Made by a program: the position numbers and the translations under genes. The notes beneath the pieces were generated by a model. It made no database searches and was not told the origin of the DNA. It worked only from the letters and a program-made list of their open reading frames with translations. This document shows, piece after piece, positions 17,112 to 25,158 of a stretch of DNA of 64,000 nucleotides. Location of the stretch: contig JBIKLA010000018.1 in the NCBI GenBank assembly GCA_044360075.1, positions 16,947 through 80,946 on the forward strand, read 5' to 3'. Each line of letters begins with the position of its first letter. Position 1 is the first letter of the stretch. Source of the stretch: OMII01 sp947467385 (GTDB lineage: Bacteria; Bdellovibrionota_C; UBA2361; OMII01).

Positions 17112-18335
17112 GTGCAGCCCTCTCAATTTGAAAATCGCCGGGACGTGAGAAATCTCGGGGCCCGCTTCTTTGATGCCGTGCGCTCGGGGGACGCCTCAAG
17201 CGAAGCCCTCTTTGAGCGCATCTCGGGGCTTTCGGGCTCGCACGCGGCGCCCCTCTCGGACGTGGCCGTCAAGCTATGTGGAGTGCGCCCCACGCCCGGA
17301 AATGCCGAAGAGGTTTTCCGCTGCCAGCTCGCCGGGGCGCGCCTTGTGACGCAGTGCGGTCTTGCTTTCGATCCGGACCTCGTCAACCGGGAGCTCGTGC
17401 CGCTGTTGGTAAAGGTGCCTGCCGTCTCTGTGAGCACGAACCCAGAAGACCTGTGTAGGCTGCGCCTTGAGCGGGTCATGGCGCTTGGCCAGCTTGCGCC
17501 GGTCATCGAGGAGGGGCTGGTCGATCAGGCTCTCCGATCGGCGATGCTGCACGCCAAGATCCGGGGCTCGTCCCAGTCGTGCCTTTTCTTTCCGATCGCC
17601 GGGTTTGAGGATTCCTTCCGCTCCTTCTCGTTTGGCCATGACACGCAGCTGCGCAAGTATGCACGGGCGGTGTGCCTCGAGTCGATTGCGGGTATCTACG
17701 AGATGACGGTCGACGCCATAAGCGATGCCGTGCCGGAGACCTTCTCGACGGTGCCGAAGCTTCTGCCGTGGGTGAATTCAGCCACCATAGCGCTCCTGAC
17801 GCTCATGCCGAGCGTGCACCGAGACAGGACGGACGAGACCGACGGCTGCATGGAGCGCATCATCGACAAGATCGACTGGCTCCTGCGCCGGCCGGCTGGA
17901 TTCCCGGGCTCGTACCCGCTCTTCACGGGCGAAGAGCGTGATCGGTTTGAGGTGTCACGAAGCATGCTTTCCCTCGCAGCAGCGGTGCTCGTTGCCGGCG
18001 GTGAGTCGTACGGAGGGCACCTGGACGACCTAAAGATTCCGCGCCTTGAGGGGGCTCAGTATCTTGGAACTGCGCTCTTTGCCGAGATTCAGCGCTCGGG
18101 CGTCGAGGGCGCTGTTGAGCGGTTTACCGATATCACCGAAGTGCAGCTGCAGCGGCTTGAGGAGTCAGATGAGATGGACGGCCAGGCGATCATCGAGGTG
18201 GCGGCTTTCCAGTGGCACCTCGGCGCCGCGTCGCGCCCCGAGCTGCTTCGGCTGATGCAGACGGTCCGGCAGCCCAGCGCGCAGCTCTTCATCGCCAAGG
18301 CACTTAAGGATGACGATCCGTGGGAGCGCCGCTAG
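17112..18335 (+). CDS. conserved-looking hypothetical protein, mostly helical
   Basis: 407 residues from GTG 17112. I do not recognise a family. It has no signal peptide or membrane segment. It reads as a soluble, mainly helical protein with scattered Cys residues (KLCGV, FRCQLAG, TQCGLA, EDLCRL, QSCLFF, AVCLES). A short stretch LLPWVNSATIALLTLMPSVH is hydrophobic but broken by polar residues. Codon use is like that of its neighbours, so it is a real resident gene. It stands alone 196 bases after queF and converges with the glutaredoxin-like gene 8 bases downstream. No Shine-Dalgarno sequence is clear at the GTG, so the start may be off. Confidence 0.6.
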   Translation: MQPSQFENRRDVRNLGARFFDAVRSGDASSEALFERISGLSGSHAAPLSDVAVKLCGVRPTPGNAEEVFRCQLAGARLVTQCGLAFDPDLVNRELVPLLVKVPAVSVSTNPEDLCRLRLERVMALGQLAPVIEEGLVDQALRSAMLHAKIRGSSQSCLFFPIAGFEDSFRSFSFGHDTQLRKYARAVCLESIAGIYEMTVDAISDAVPETFSTVPKLLPWVNSATIALLTLMPSVHRDRTDETDGCMERIIDKIDWLLRRPAGFPGSYPLFTGEERDRFEVSRSMLSLAAAVLVAGGESYGGHLDDLKIPRLEGAQYLGTALFAEIQRSGVEGAVERFTDITEVQLQRLEESDEMDGQAIIEVAAFQWHLGAASRPELLRLMQTVRQPSAQLFIAKALKDDDPWERR

Positions 18336-18343
18336 GCAGAGGC

Positions 18344-18808
18344 TTATCTCTTATTCCCGAGAACGCGCTTCACTGACGACGCATCAGGCTTCACAAGATT
18401 GGTGCCGATGATGATCTGCGGAAGTTCGTCGGAGGCCGATACGGCCTTGGCCTGCTCGTAGAGCGCAGCGCCGTAGCTCGACGTGATATCAACCTCGTCG
18501 AATCCCACGCCGTTTGAGTACAGATCGTTGCGCACCGCATTGCACTCAAAGCAGACCGAGCTTACGAGCATGATCGGCTCCTCAATGGGCCCCGAGAGCC
18601 CGTGCTCTTTGAAGAAGGCAGCTGCCTCCTGGTCCGAGCTAAAGAGGGGGGTCGCGGCGTGGGGCGGGATCAGGCGAATCATTCCAATGCCGAGCACGAG
18701 CGCCACGAGGGGTATCACCGTCGCCGTTCCCTCTGCTAGCGCGTTGAGCACCCGAACGACGCGATTCTCTTGAGGCCGGGAGTGAAGCTGCATTTTCCTG
18801 GTTTCCAT
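18344..18808 (-). CDS. membrane-anchored glutaredoxin-like protein with CFEC motif
   Basis: 154 residues. Residues about 22-48 form one membrane helix (VIPLVALVLGIGMIRLI). The part after it has the glutaredoxin/thioredoxin layout: VSSVCFECNAVRNDLYSNGV, then GFDEVDI and LPQIIIGTNLV with the cis-proline. The CFEC pair corresponds to the CPYC active site of glutaredoxins. The helix orientation would place the domain either in the periplasm or the cytoplasm; this cannot be decided here. It may reduce or isomerise disulfides of a partner protein. The gene stands alone between convergent and divergent neighbours. Fold call is inference from motif spacing. Confidence 0.6.
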   Translation of the reverse strand: METRKMQLHSRPQENRVVRVLNALAEGTATVIPLVALVLGIGMIRLIPPHAATPLFSSDQEAAAFFKEHGLSGPIEEPIMLVSSVCFECNAVRNDLYSNGVGFDEVDITSSYGAALYEQAKAVSASDELPQIIIGTNLVKPDASSVKRVLGNKR

Positions 18809-19020
18809 GAGATACCCCGCACAATATGGCCACGACGTCCTTTACCCACAGATCAAGATGGACGGCAGAATGCCCGGGAAGCTTGAGGTTTTTGGCCGAA
18901 AAAGAGCCCGTTTTAGCGCCTCTTAAGGCGCTGATTTTACTTGGAGATGGTGCAGGACCCCTGACCGCTTGCGGAGCAGAGCGCGAAAAAGCACGAGGCA
19001 GAGTGCTGCTGGCCCCCTCT

Positions 19021-20013
19021 CTATGCTGCGACGGGGACCGAGCACTCCTTGATTTCGCGGAAGTGCATGCCGAGCCTGGTCATGAGCTCGTTGTCGTGAT
19101 CCTCCCCGGGATTTGGGGTGGTAAGCAGCTTCTCTCCGGCGAAGATGGAGTTCGCTCCGGCCACGAAGCACAGCGCCTGCATCTCGTCGGACATCTCCAT
19201 TCGCCCGGCAGAGAGCCGCACCATTGAGCGCGGCATCATGAGGCGGGCAGTGGCAACAAGGCGCACGAAAGCCAGCGGGTCAACCTCACCCTCCTTCGAG
19301 AGAGGCGTTCCCTCAACCTTCACCAGCATGTTGAGCGGCACGCTCTCGGGCTGCTGGGGCTGGTTTGCGAGCTGCACGAGGAGGCCGAGTCGGTCCTTAA
19401 CGCCCTCTCCCATGCCGACGATTCCGCCGCAGCACACAGTCATGCCAGCGTTGCGGACGTTCTCAAGGGTACGGAGGCGATCCTCATACGTTCTCGTTGA
19501 AATGATCTCGCCGTAGTACTCGGGTGACGTGTCGAGGTTATGATTGTAGGCGTAGCACCCGGCCTCCTTGAGGCGTTGGGCCTGCGACTCTGTGAGCATG
19601 CCGAGGGTGCAGCACACCTCAAGCCCTATGCTCTTCACTTCCTTCACCAGGCCAAGGATGGCGTCGAAATCCTTGCCGTCCTTGACCTCGCGCCACGCCG
19701 CGCCCATGCAGAAGCGGGTCGAGCCAGACTCCTTGGCCTTTTCTGCCTTGGCGCGAACGATCTCGGGCGGGAGCACGCCGTGGCGCTCAACACCGGTCTT
19801 ATAGTGGGCTGACTGCGGGCAGTACGCGCAATCCTCAGGGCAGCCCCCCGTCTTTACGGAGAGGAGAGTTGAACGCTGCACCTCAAGCGGATCGAAGTTG
19901 TTGCGGTGGGCGGATTGGGCCTTAAAGAGAAGATCCGGGAAGGGCTGCGAGTAGAGGGCCATGGCCTCGTCGGCGGTCCAGTTGCTGCGGATGTCCTGAG
20001 CGTCGTTATGCAT
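19021..20013 (-). CDS. bioB: biotin synthase
   Basis: 330 residues from ATG 20013, with GAGGAG seven bases upstream; the longer frame from 20136 adds a low-complexity stretch and is not likely. The radical SAM cluster ligands are in GGCPEDCAYCPQS (CxxxCxxC). Further BioB blocks are FCMGAAWRE, TLGMLTESQAQRLKEAG and YNHNLDTS, and the second cluster arginine region is RLSAGRMEM. It inserts sulfur into dethiobiotin using a sacrificial [2Fe-2S] cluster. No other bio gene is adjacent, so it is an isolated biotin gene here. Confidence 0.97.
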   Translation of the reverse strand: MHNDAQDIRSNWTADEAMALYSQPFPDLLFKAQSAHRNNFDPLEVQRSTLLSVKTGGCPEDCAYCPQSAHYKTGVERHGVLPPEIVRAKAEKAKESGSTRFCMGAAWREVKDGKDFDAILGLVKEVKSIGLEVCCTLGMLTESQAQRLKEAGCYAYNHNLDTSPEYYGEIISTRTYEDRLRTLENVRNAGMTVCCGGIVGMGEGVKDRLGLLVQLANQPQQPESVPLNMLVKVEGTPLSKEGEVDPLAFVRLVATARLMMPRSMVRLSAGRMEMSDEMQALCFVAGANSIFAGEKLLTTPNPGEDHDNELMTRLGMHFREIKECSVPVAA

Positions 20014-20209
20014 GAAAACTCCTCGTGAAAACCGTTGGGTAATACCGTATTTCGGGGGACGGGTACAGGGTTGTAAGGCTTTGGTTGTTGCATGTACTTG
20101 ATATCGTTGCGGTTGCTGGTTGTTGCCTGTGCGCATGATGGTTTCATATGCCGCTCTCGGAGCCTTTTAGATACACTAGAGGTCCGGATCTCAGGGGGCA
20201 CAGAAAAAG

Positions 20210-20821
20210 ATGTCAAAGATAGAGTGGGTTCTTTTTGACCTGGGGGGCGTGCTGGTCGAGGTGGAGCAGCCCCGGATTTTTAGCGCGCTGTCGGAGGAAA
20301 CCGGCTTGGCTGCGGCGGAGGTTGAGGCGCGCCTCAAGGCGGCGATCCACCTCTGGAACCCGTTCATAGAGCGGGAGTTCACCCCACGTGAGCTGGCCCA
20401 GCTCGTCAATGGTCTGCTGAGCGCCAATCTCACCGAGCAGCAGGTCGTCGAAGCCTTCAATGCCGAGCTCGGGGCGACGATTCAGCCAACCGCCGAACTC
20501 CTTCCCGGACTGCGCCACAAAACTCAGGTCGGATGCCTCTCGAACACAAATTCCATCCACTGGGATCGCCTCCTCTCGGCATACGACTTTATGGGGCACT
20601 TCGATCGGCGCTTCGCCTCGCAGATCCTGGGGTGCGCCAAGCCTAAGAGTATCGTGTACGAGAAAGTTGAGAAGCTGCTCGGCGTGCCGGCGCGCTCAAT
20701 CCTCTTTTTTGATGACCGCCAAGACAACGTCGCCGCCGCCGCACGCCTGGGGTGGCACGCACGGCTCTACACCGGGCATGAGCGACTCGTAGCCGATCTC
20801 ACGTCGGCATCGCTGCTCTAA
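20210..20821 (+). CDS. HAD-superfamily hydrolase (YihX-like subgroup)
   Basis: 203 residues. Motif I is VLFDLGGVLVE, with the nucleophile Asp followed by Gly where many HADs have a second Asp; this variant is known in the YihX group of sugar phosphatases. Motif II is CLSNTNSIHW, motif III the Lys in CAKPKSIVYEKV, and motif IV FFDDRQDNVAAA. A helical cap covers residues about 20-95. It probably dephosphorylates a small phosphate ester in the cytoplasm; the substrate is unknown. It is divergent from bioB and converges with hemB. Confidence 0.88.
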   Translation: MSKIEWVLFDLGGVLVEVEQPRIFSALSEETGLAAAEVEARLKAAIHLWNPFIEREFTPRELAQLVNGLLSANLTEQQVVEAFNAELGATIQPTAELLPGLRHKTQVGCLSNTNSIHWDRLLSAYDFMGHFDRRFASQILGCAKPKSIVYEKVEKLLGVPARSILFFDDRQDNVAAAARLGWHARLYTGHERLVADLTSASLL

Positions 20822-20834
20822 GCACCGCACACAG

Positions 20835-21818
20835 CTATACGAGCCCCTTCTGGCGCAGGTCAGCAAATGCCTCGGCGAAGTAGGTGATAATGAGGTCGGC
20901 GCCAGCGCGCTTCATGCTTGTAAGAACCTCGACCATAACGCGGCGCTCGTCGATCCAGCCCTTCTGGGCGGCCGCCTTAATCATCGCGTACTCCCCGCTG
21001 ACGTTGTATACCGCCGTCGGCATCTTGAAGCGCTCCTTTACGGCATGCAGCACGTCGAGGAACGCCAAGCCCGGCTTGACCATCACGATGTCCGCTCCCT
21101 GCTCGATATCGAGCGCAACCTCGCGCATAGCCTCGTCGAAGTTTGCGGGATCCATCTGGTACGAGCGGCGATCGCCATACTCAGGGGCTGACTGCACGGC
21201 ATCGCGGAAGGGGCCATAGAACGACGAGGCAAACTTGGCCGCGTAGCTCATGATCGGGAGGTGCGAAAATCCGGACTCGTCGAGGCCGTGGCGCAGGGCG
21301 CCTATCATCCCGTCGAGCATGCCGCTTGGAGCAATTATGTCGGCGCCGGCTTCGGCGTGAACGAGCGCTTGCTTGACGAGGTTAGGAAGGGTCGCGTCGT
21401 TCTGCAGCTCGCCGTCCTTCATGACTCCACAGTGGCCGTGCGATGTGTACTCGCAGAAGCATAGGTCGGTGATGACGACCATCTCAGGGATAGCCTTCTT
21501 AATCGCCTTGATCGCCTGCGGAATGATTCCGTGCGGGTGCCAGGCCGATGAGCCGATCTCGTCCTTGAACTCTGGGATGGCGAAGAGGAGCACGGAGCGA
21601 ACCCCGAGATCGTGCAGCCGCTGCGACTTCTTGACCGCCGTGTCGACGCTGAGCTGGTACTGGCCGGGCATTGAGGCGATCTCGCGCTCTACTTTCTCTC
21701 CTGGAACAACAAAGAGCGGGGCGATGAGGTTCGACAACTCCACGCGGGTCTCCCGCACCATGTCACGGATAATTTCAGTGCGGCGGAGCCGGCGGGGGCG
21801 AACAGAAGGAAACGACAT
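20835..21818 (-). CDS. hemB: delta-aminolevulinic acid dehydratase (porphobilinogen synthase)
   Basis: 327 residues, full family length. The zinc site is DLCFCEYTSHGHCG with three cysteines. The two active-site lysines lie in SYAAKFASSFYGPFRDA and MVKPGLAFLDV. It condenses two 5-aminolevulinate molecules into porphobilinogen, the step between HemA/HemL and HemC, but it is separated from the main hem cluster by about 9 kb and faces the other way. Confidence 0.97.
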   Translation of the reverse strand: MSFPSVRPRRLRRTEIIRDMVRETRVELSNLIAPLFVVPGEKVEREIASMPGQYQLSVDTAVKKSQRLHDLGVRSVLLFAIPEFKDEIGSSAWHPHGIIPQAIKAIKKAIPEMVVITDLCFCEYTSHGHCGVMKDGELQNDATLPNLVKQALVHAEAGADIIAPSGMLDGMIGALRHGLDESGFSHLPIMSYAAKFASSFYGPFRDAVQSAPEYGDRRSYQMDPANFDEAMREVALDIEQGADIVMVKPGLAFLDVLHAVKERFKMPTAVYNVSGEYAMIKAAAQKGWIDERRVMVEVLTSMKRAGADLIITYFAEAFADLRQKGLV

Positions 21819-21846
21819 AGCAATACCGAATAACGTTAATGGTGCG

Positions 21847-21876
21847 ATATTACAGGGTTTAATGAGAAAAAGTAAA
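21847..21876 (-). promoter_or_regulatory. possible hemB promoter
   Basis: Read on the minus strand, TTTACT (21871-21876) and TAATAT (21847-21852) are spaced by 18 bp, each with 4 of 6 consensus matches, about 30 bases before the hemB ATG. Confidence 0.35.
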
Positions 21877-22033
21877 GGTGTGCGTCCTGCCTGTAGTCAC
21901 GAAAAAAACCTTAACTATCCTTGTGTTAGTGGCATACTCCGGGCCGGACCGCGAGAAAATGCTCCCAGCCGAGGAAACAATTTCTGCGGACTCCCGAACA
22001 TCTGAGTGAGTTTTGGGGAGGAGGGCGCCAAGT

Positions 22034-22843
22034 ATGCCACCGGGAAAGCGGAGCGGAGAACGGGAAGCAGCGGCGCCTGCGCGAGCCAAGAAGCCGGGCG
22101 CTTCTGGACGGGGACGGGCGCGGCGGGCGGCGGAGCGCCGAAGTCCACAGGGCGACCGCGCTCGAAACAGGCTTATCGAGCGCTACCACGGCTATGTGGG
22201 CCTTATAGTGGCGCGCCTCGTGCGCACGATGCGGTTCCCGGCAGCGCTTCGCGATGAGTTCATGTCAGCCGGGTACCTTGGGCTCGTTGAGGCCGCGAGC
22301 CGTTTCGACCCGGGGCGCGGCCACGACTTCCGCGCCTTCGCCTTCCTCCGCATTCGCGGTGCGGTCATCGACTACATTCGGTCCTCGTGCGAGCTCTCGG
22401 GAAACACCTACCGTGTGTTCAAGGCGCTTGAGGCGGCGCAGGAGCTGCGCGCCGAAAGCCTTGAGCATCAGCAAACGGGCTCAACGGGCCGCGAGGAGCG
22501 GGCCGCGAAGTCCTTGACGGCGCTTTCAAAGAGCCTCGTTGCCTACCGCCTCACGGCGCTCAAGCACGGCATGGTCACCATAGGCGCGGCCTCACCGGAT
22601 GATCCTGAGCGGTGCCTTGAGGAGAAGCAGGGTTCCGAAAAAATCCGCGCGATCGTAGCAACATTGCCCGAGAAGGAACGAACTATCATTGAGCAGTACT
22701 ACTTCCACGACCGCAAGCTGACGGACGTGGCGGCCCAGTACGCAGGGCTCTCCAAATCGTGGGTATCGAGGCTGCATGATCGCGCGCTTGTTTTCCTTAA
22801 AGAAAAGTTCCAGCAAGAAGCGCCTGAGCTCCTCGAGCCATGA
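22034..22843 (+). CDS. FliA-like sigma-70-family factor at the head of a type III secretion locus
   Basis: 269 residues from ATG 22034, with GGGGAGGAGG upstream. After a basic, low-complexity N-terminus (about 45 residues) comes region 2: FMSAGYLGLVEAASRFDPG and FRAFAFLRIRGAVIDYIRS, the sigma-28 (FliA/WhiG) pattern that also binds the -10 element. Region 4 is LPEKERTIIEQYYF, followed by the helix-turn-helix LTDVAAQYAGLSKSWVSRLH. It directs RNA polymerase to a special promoter class. The coding region overlaps sctJ, so it is probably dedicated to this secretion locus or to motility genes elsewhere. No anti-sigma factor is seen here. Confidence 0.88.
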   Translation: MPPGKRSGEREAAAPARAKKPGASGRGRARRAAERRSPQGDRARNRLIERYHGYVGLIVARLVRTMRFPAALRDEFMSAGYLGLVEAASRFDPGRGHDFRAFAFLRIRGAVIDYIRSSCELSGNTYRVFKALEAAQELRAESLEHQQTGSTGREERAAKSLTALSKSLVAYRLTALKHGMVTIGAASPDDPERCLEEKQGSEKIRAIVATLPEKERTIIEQYYFHDRKLTDVAAQYAGLSKSWVSRLHDRALVFLKEKFQQEAPELLEP

Positions 22844-23654
22844 GCGCCGCCCGCAGTCCCGTTCGCGATTCGTTGTGGTCCTGATTTTCGTGGCAGCACT
22901 TGCGGCGGGGTGTGATGAGCAGATTGTGCATGACCTCTCCGAAAACGACGCCAACCGGGTTGTGAGCCGCCTCAGTGCGGCCGATCTTGGGGCGCACAAG
23001 GTCCAGCAATCGGATGGCCGCTGGGCTGTTGCTGTGCGCCAGGAAGCCATCGTCCCGGCGCTCTCGTTCCTTGAGAGCAACCGAGTGCTCATTGCGCGGC
23101 CATCGGGGGGTGCCAAGAGCGGCATCGTGCCGAGCCGCGAGGAGCAGTGGTTTCGCTACGAGCGCGCCATGGCACAGACGATTGAAGAGAGCCTCGGGGC
23201 GCTCAGTGGCGTGCTTGAGGCGCGGGTGCACCTCAACTTGCCTGAGACGGATCCCCTCTTTGGAACGAGGAAGGAGGCGGTGGGAAGCGGCTCAGTGCTG
23301 CTCCTGATCGACTCACGGTACTCCGCCGCAAACGGGGAGGTTGCAGCGCTTGTGGCGGGAGCCGCCGGGATCCCGGTGGCTCAGGTGACGGTGCTCAAGA
23401 GTGCCGCGAGCCCGCCGCCGGTTGCTGCGCGCCCGGCAGAAAAGACATCCGAAGGCGAGGCACTGGAGGCAGCCAGCCAGCAGCCGATCGGCGCCGCCAA
23501 GCCTGCAGGGGGCTCCGGGCTCAACATGCCGGTGACGATCGGACTTGCGGCGGCCGTGGGCGTGGTGGGCGTGGTGCTGCTCTCACGGCTTAGGCAGCCG
23601 AGACGACAGCCGTTTGCGTTCCGGAGGCTGGACCGTCACGACAACGATGAATAA
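22776..23654 (+). CDS. sctJ: type III secretion inner-membrane ring lipoprotein SctJ (YscJ/PrgK family)
   Basis: Up to 292 residues; ATG 22776 overlaps the sigma gene by 68 bases, and a GTG just before VLIFVAALAAGCDEQ would give a more usual signal length. The lipobox is LAAGC. The mature part has the SctJ pattern: LSENDANRVVSRLSAADLGAHKV, ALSFLESN, the conserved EQWFRYERAMAQTIEESLG, and VLEARVHLNLPETDP, which form the two ring-building domains. A second membrane anchor is at MPVTIGLAAAVGVVGVVLL near the C-terminus. Length (under 300 residues) and the lipid anchor indicate an injectisome SctJ rather than flagellar FliF. Confidence 0.88.
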   Translation: MIARLFSLKKSSSKKRLSSSSHERRPQSRSRFVVVLIFVAALAAGCDEQIVHDLSENDANRVVSRLSAADLGAHKVQQSDGRWAVAVRQEAIVPALSFLESNRVLIARPSGGAKSGIVPSREEQWFRYERAMAQTIEESLGALSGVLEARVHLNLPETDPLFGTRKEAVGSGSVLLLIDSRYSAANGEVAALVAGAAGIPVAQVTVLKSAASPPPVAARPAEKTSEGEALEAASQQPIGAAKPAGGSGLNMPVTIGLAAAVGVVGVVLLSRLRQPRRQPFAFRRLDRHDNDE

Positions 23655-23663
23655 GGGGAAGGC

Positions 23664-23912
23664 ATGGCGAGTTCTCGCGGAGTGACAGGGGAGGGGGCGG
23701 CTGATGCTGCACAGCACGCTGCCGAGGTGATCTCTCCGATCAGCATGGCGTGCTTCATGGAAGGCATCCCGCTCGTTTCGGTTCCGATGACAGGTGAAGA
23801 GGGCACGAGAGTCGCTGAGGGGCTTGCGACGCTCCAGCGAAAGCCGGCGGTCGAGGCGTATCTCTTCTGCCTGCAGCAGCTCCTCTTGGCGCACGGTGAC
23901 GGGGCATGCTGA
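23664..23912 (+). CDS. small unknown protein of the type III locus
   Basis: 82 residues, 9 bases after sctJ and overlapping sctQ by 7 bases (ATGCTGA), so it is translationally coupled. No membrane segment. The sequence (AEVISPISMACFMEGIPLVSV, then EGLATLQRKPAVEAYLFCLQQLLL) suggests a helical protein. Its position between SctJ and SctQ is where SctK- or SctL-type stalk proteins occur in other loci, but it is far too short for either and I see no family motif. Real by context and coupling; function unknown. Confidence 0.6.
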   Translation: MASSRGVTGEGAADAAQHAAEVISPISMACFMEGIPLVSVPMTGEEGTRVAEGLATLQRKPAVEAYLFCLQQLLLAHGDGAC

Positions 23913-24715
23913 CGGTCCTTAACCGTGAGGAGCTGCTCCGCGATGCGGCACTGCGGCCGATGATTGAGCGCACGGTGCGTGCGCTCGCTCGGGAGCAGCG
24001 TGCGGAAATTATCTGCCGGCCGACGGTGGGCGGGTTCTCCGCGCCGTGGATCGTGCTCCTGGATGGGGCGGGCATCGGGATGGGGCTGTGGACTGACGAG
24101 CTGCTGCCGTGCGCCACGGAGCTGCGGCGTGCCATCGTTCGGGTACGGTGCGTGGCCGCCATCGTGAATGCGTTTGGGGGCGCCAGCGCTTTCCCTCTAG
24201 CGCTGTCGTCGATGCGCGAGCCCCCGGCGGAATGGCCGCGCTACAGCATCACAATCGGGGCTGATGTGTGTGTCGTCGCGTGCTCCCCCGGACTGCCGCA
24301 GACCGGGTTGTGGGAGACCCCGACGGAGTTGGCAATCCCCCGCGTGCGCGTGCCGTTGTGGTGCGAGCTTCCGCTGCTGAGCGCAACGGAGCTCTTGCTA
24401 GAGCGGGTCCCCGTGGGGATTGGGGGCAGTAACATTCAGGGATGGCTACGGTGTGCTGATGGAGGGGCAATGACGATTGAGATAGTTGAGAAGCTGCAGG
24501 AACCTGGCCCCGCGCATGCGCAGGTGCGGGTTGAGCTGGGGGTTATAGAGCTTACGCTTGAGGAGCTGCTTTCACTTCGGCCGGGAAGCGTGCTTGAGAT
24601 CGGTGCGGCGCTGCCCCTGGCCTGTACCCTCTCTGTGGGGGCGACCGAGATTGTGCGCGCGATGCTTGAGCCGTCTGAGGGTGGATTTCTGCTGAGGATC
24701 GCCCCAAAAAGCTGA
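23906..24715 (+). CDS. sctQ: type III secretion cytoplasmic ring protein SctQ (YscQ/FliMN-like)
   Basis: 269 residues. The C-terminal 75 residues are a surface-presentation-of-antigens (SPOA) domain: VRVELGVIELTLEELLSLRP, GSVLEIGAALPLACTLSVG, and a final GGFLLRI, the FliN/SctQ pattern. The N-terminal two thirds are divergent, as is normal for SctQ, and contain a hint of a first SPOA-like region (ELAIPRVRVPLWCELPLLS). It should build the sorting platform below the export apparatus and dock cargo. SctQ often has an internal start producing the C-terminal domain alone; ATG codons at about 24469 could serve. Confidence 0.82.
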   Translation: MLTVLNREELLRDAALRPMIERTVRALAREQRAEIICRPTVGGFSAPWIVLLDGAGIGMGLWTDELLPCATELRRAIVRVRCVAAIVNAFGGASAFPLALSSMREPPAEWPRYSITIGADVCVVACSPGLPQTGLWETPTELAIPRVRVPLWCELPLLSATELLLERVPVGIGGSNIQGWLRCADGGAMTIEIVEKLQEPGPAHAQVRVELGVIELTLEELLSLRPGSVLEIGAALPLACTLSVGATEIVRAMLEPSEGGFLLRIAPKS

Positions 24716-24786
24716 CGTTCCCGCAACTTTTCGCCCTGGCCCCCGAACACCCTTCTTGCAACCACTCGAAGAGGAGGGCTTACCGT

Positions 24787-25107
24787 ATGTTCACCAGCTT
24801 AATTCAGGCAACACCGCAGGGCTCATGGGGGCTTCAGCCCGAGGGCTCCTCGATGCTCCGCTACGCGCCAGAGCCACACAGCACGCTCGGTAAGTGGGTT
24901 CAGGCAGCGACGAGCACCGTCGCAAACATGGCGACAACCGCCTTGACCGGCAATCCGATGCTCGACTCGGCGGCTGACTTCCAGCAGCTAATCCAGACGC
25001 AGATCCAGGTCCAGCGGGACATGCAGATATACACCATGGTCTCGAACCTTGAGCGCTCCAAGCACGAGACGGAGATGGCCCCGGTCCGAAACATGCGTGT
25101 TGGCTAG
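24787..25107 (+). CDS. small type III protein, candidate needle or inner-rod subunit
   Basis: 106 residues with a clear site (GAGGAGGG). No signal peptide. The C-terminal 40 residues form an amphipathic helix with IQTQIQVQRDMQIYTMVSNL followed by ERSKHETEMAPVRNMRVG. This layout, a short protein ending in a Gln-rich helix and a charged Asn-Met-Arg tail, resembles SctF/SctI needle and rod subunits, which polymerise through their C-terminal helices. The call is inference from size, helix pattern, position before sctV and the strong hairpin right after it. Confidence 0.5.
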   Translation: MFTSLIQATPQGSWGLQPEGSSMLRYAPEPHSTLGKWVQAATSTVANMATTALTGNPMLDSAADFQQLIQTQIQVQRDMQIYTMVSNLERSKHETEMAPVRNMRVG

Positions 25108-25116
25108 TGAGATGAC

Positions 25117-25138
25117 CGCCCTCCCGCGAGGGAGGGCG
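25117..25138 (+). promoter_or_regulatory. strong GNRA-capped hairpin between the needle-like gene and sctV
   Basis: CGCCCTCCC (25117-25125), loop GCGA (25126-25129) and GGGAGGGCG (25130-25138) give a perfect 9-bp, nearly all-GC stem with a GNRA tetraloop. There is no T-run after it, so it is not a classic terminator. Such intercistronic stems usually protect the upstream mRNA or limit readthrough. Confidence 0.6.
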
Positions 25139-25158
25139 CCACCATCCGGAGGCACGAA

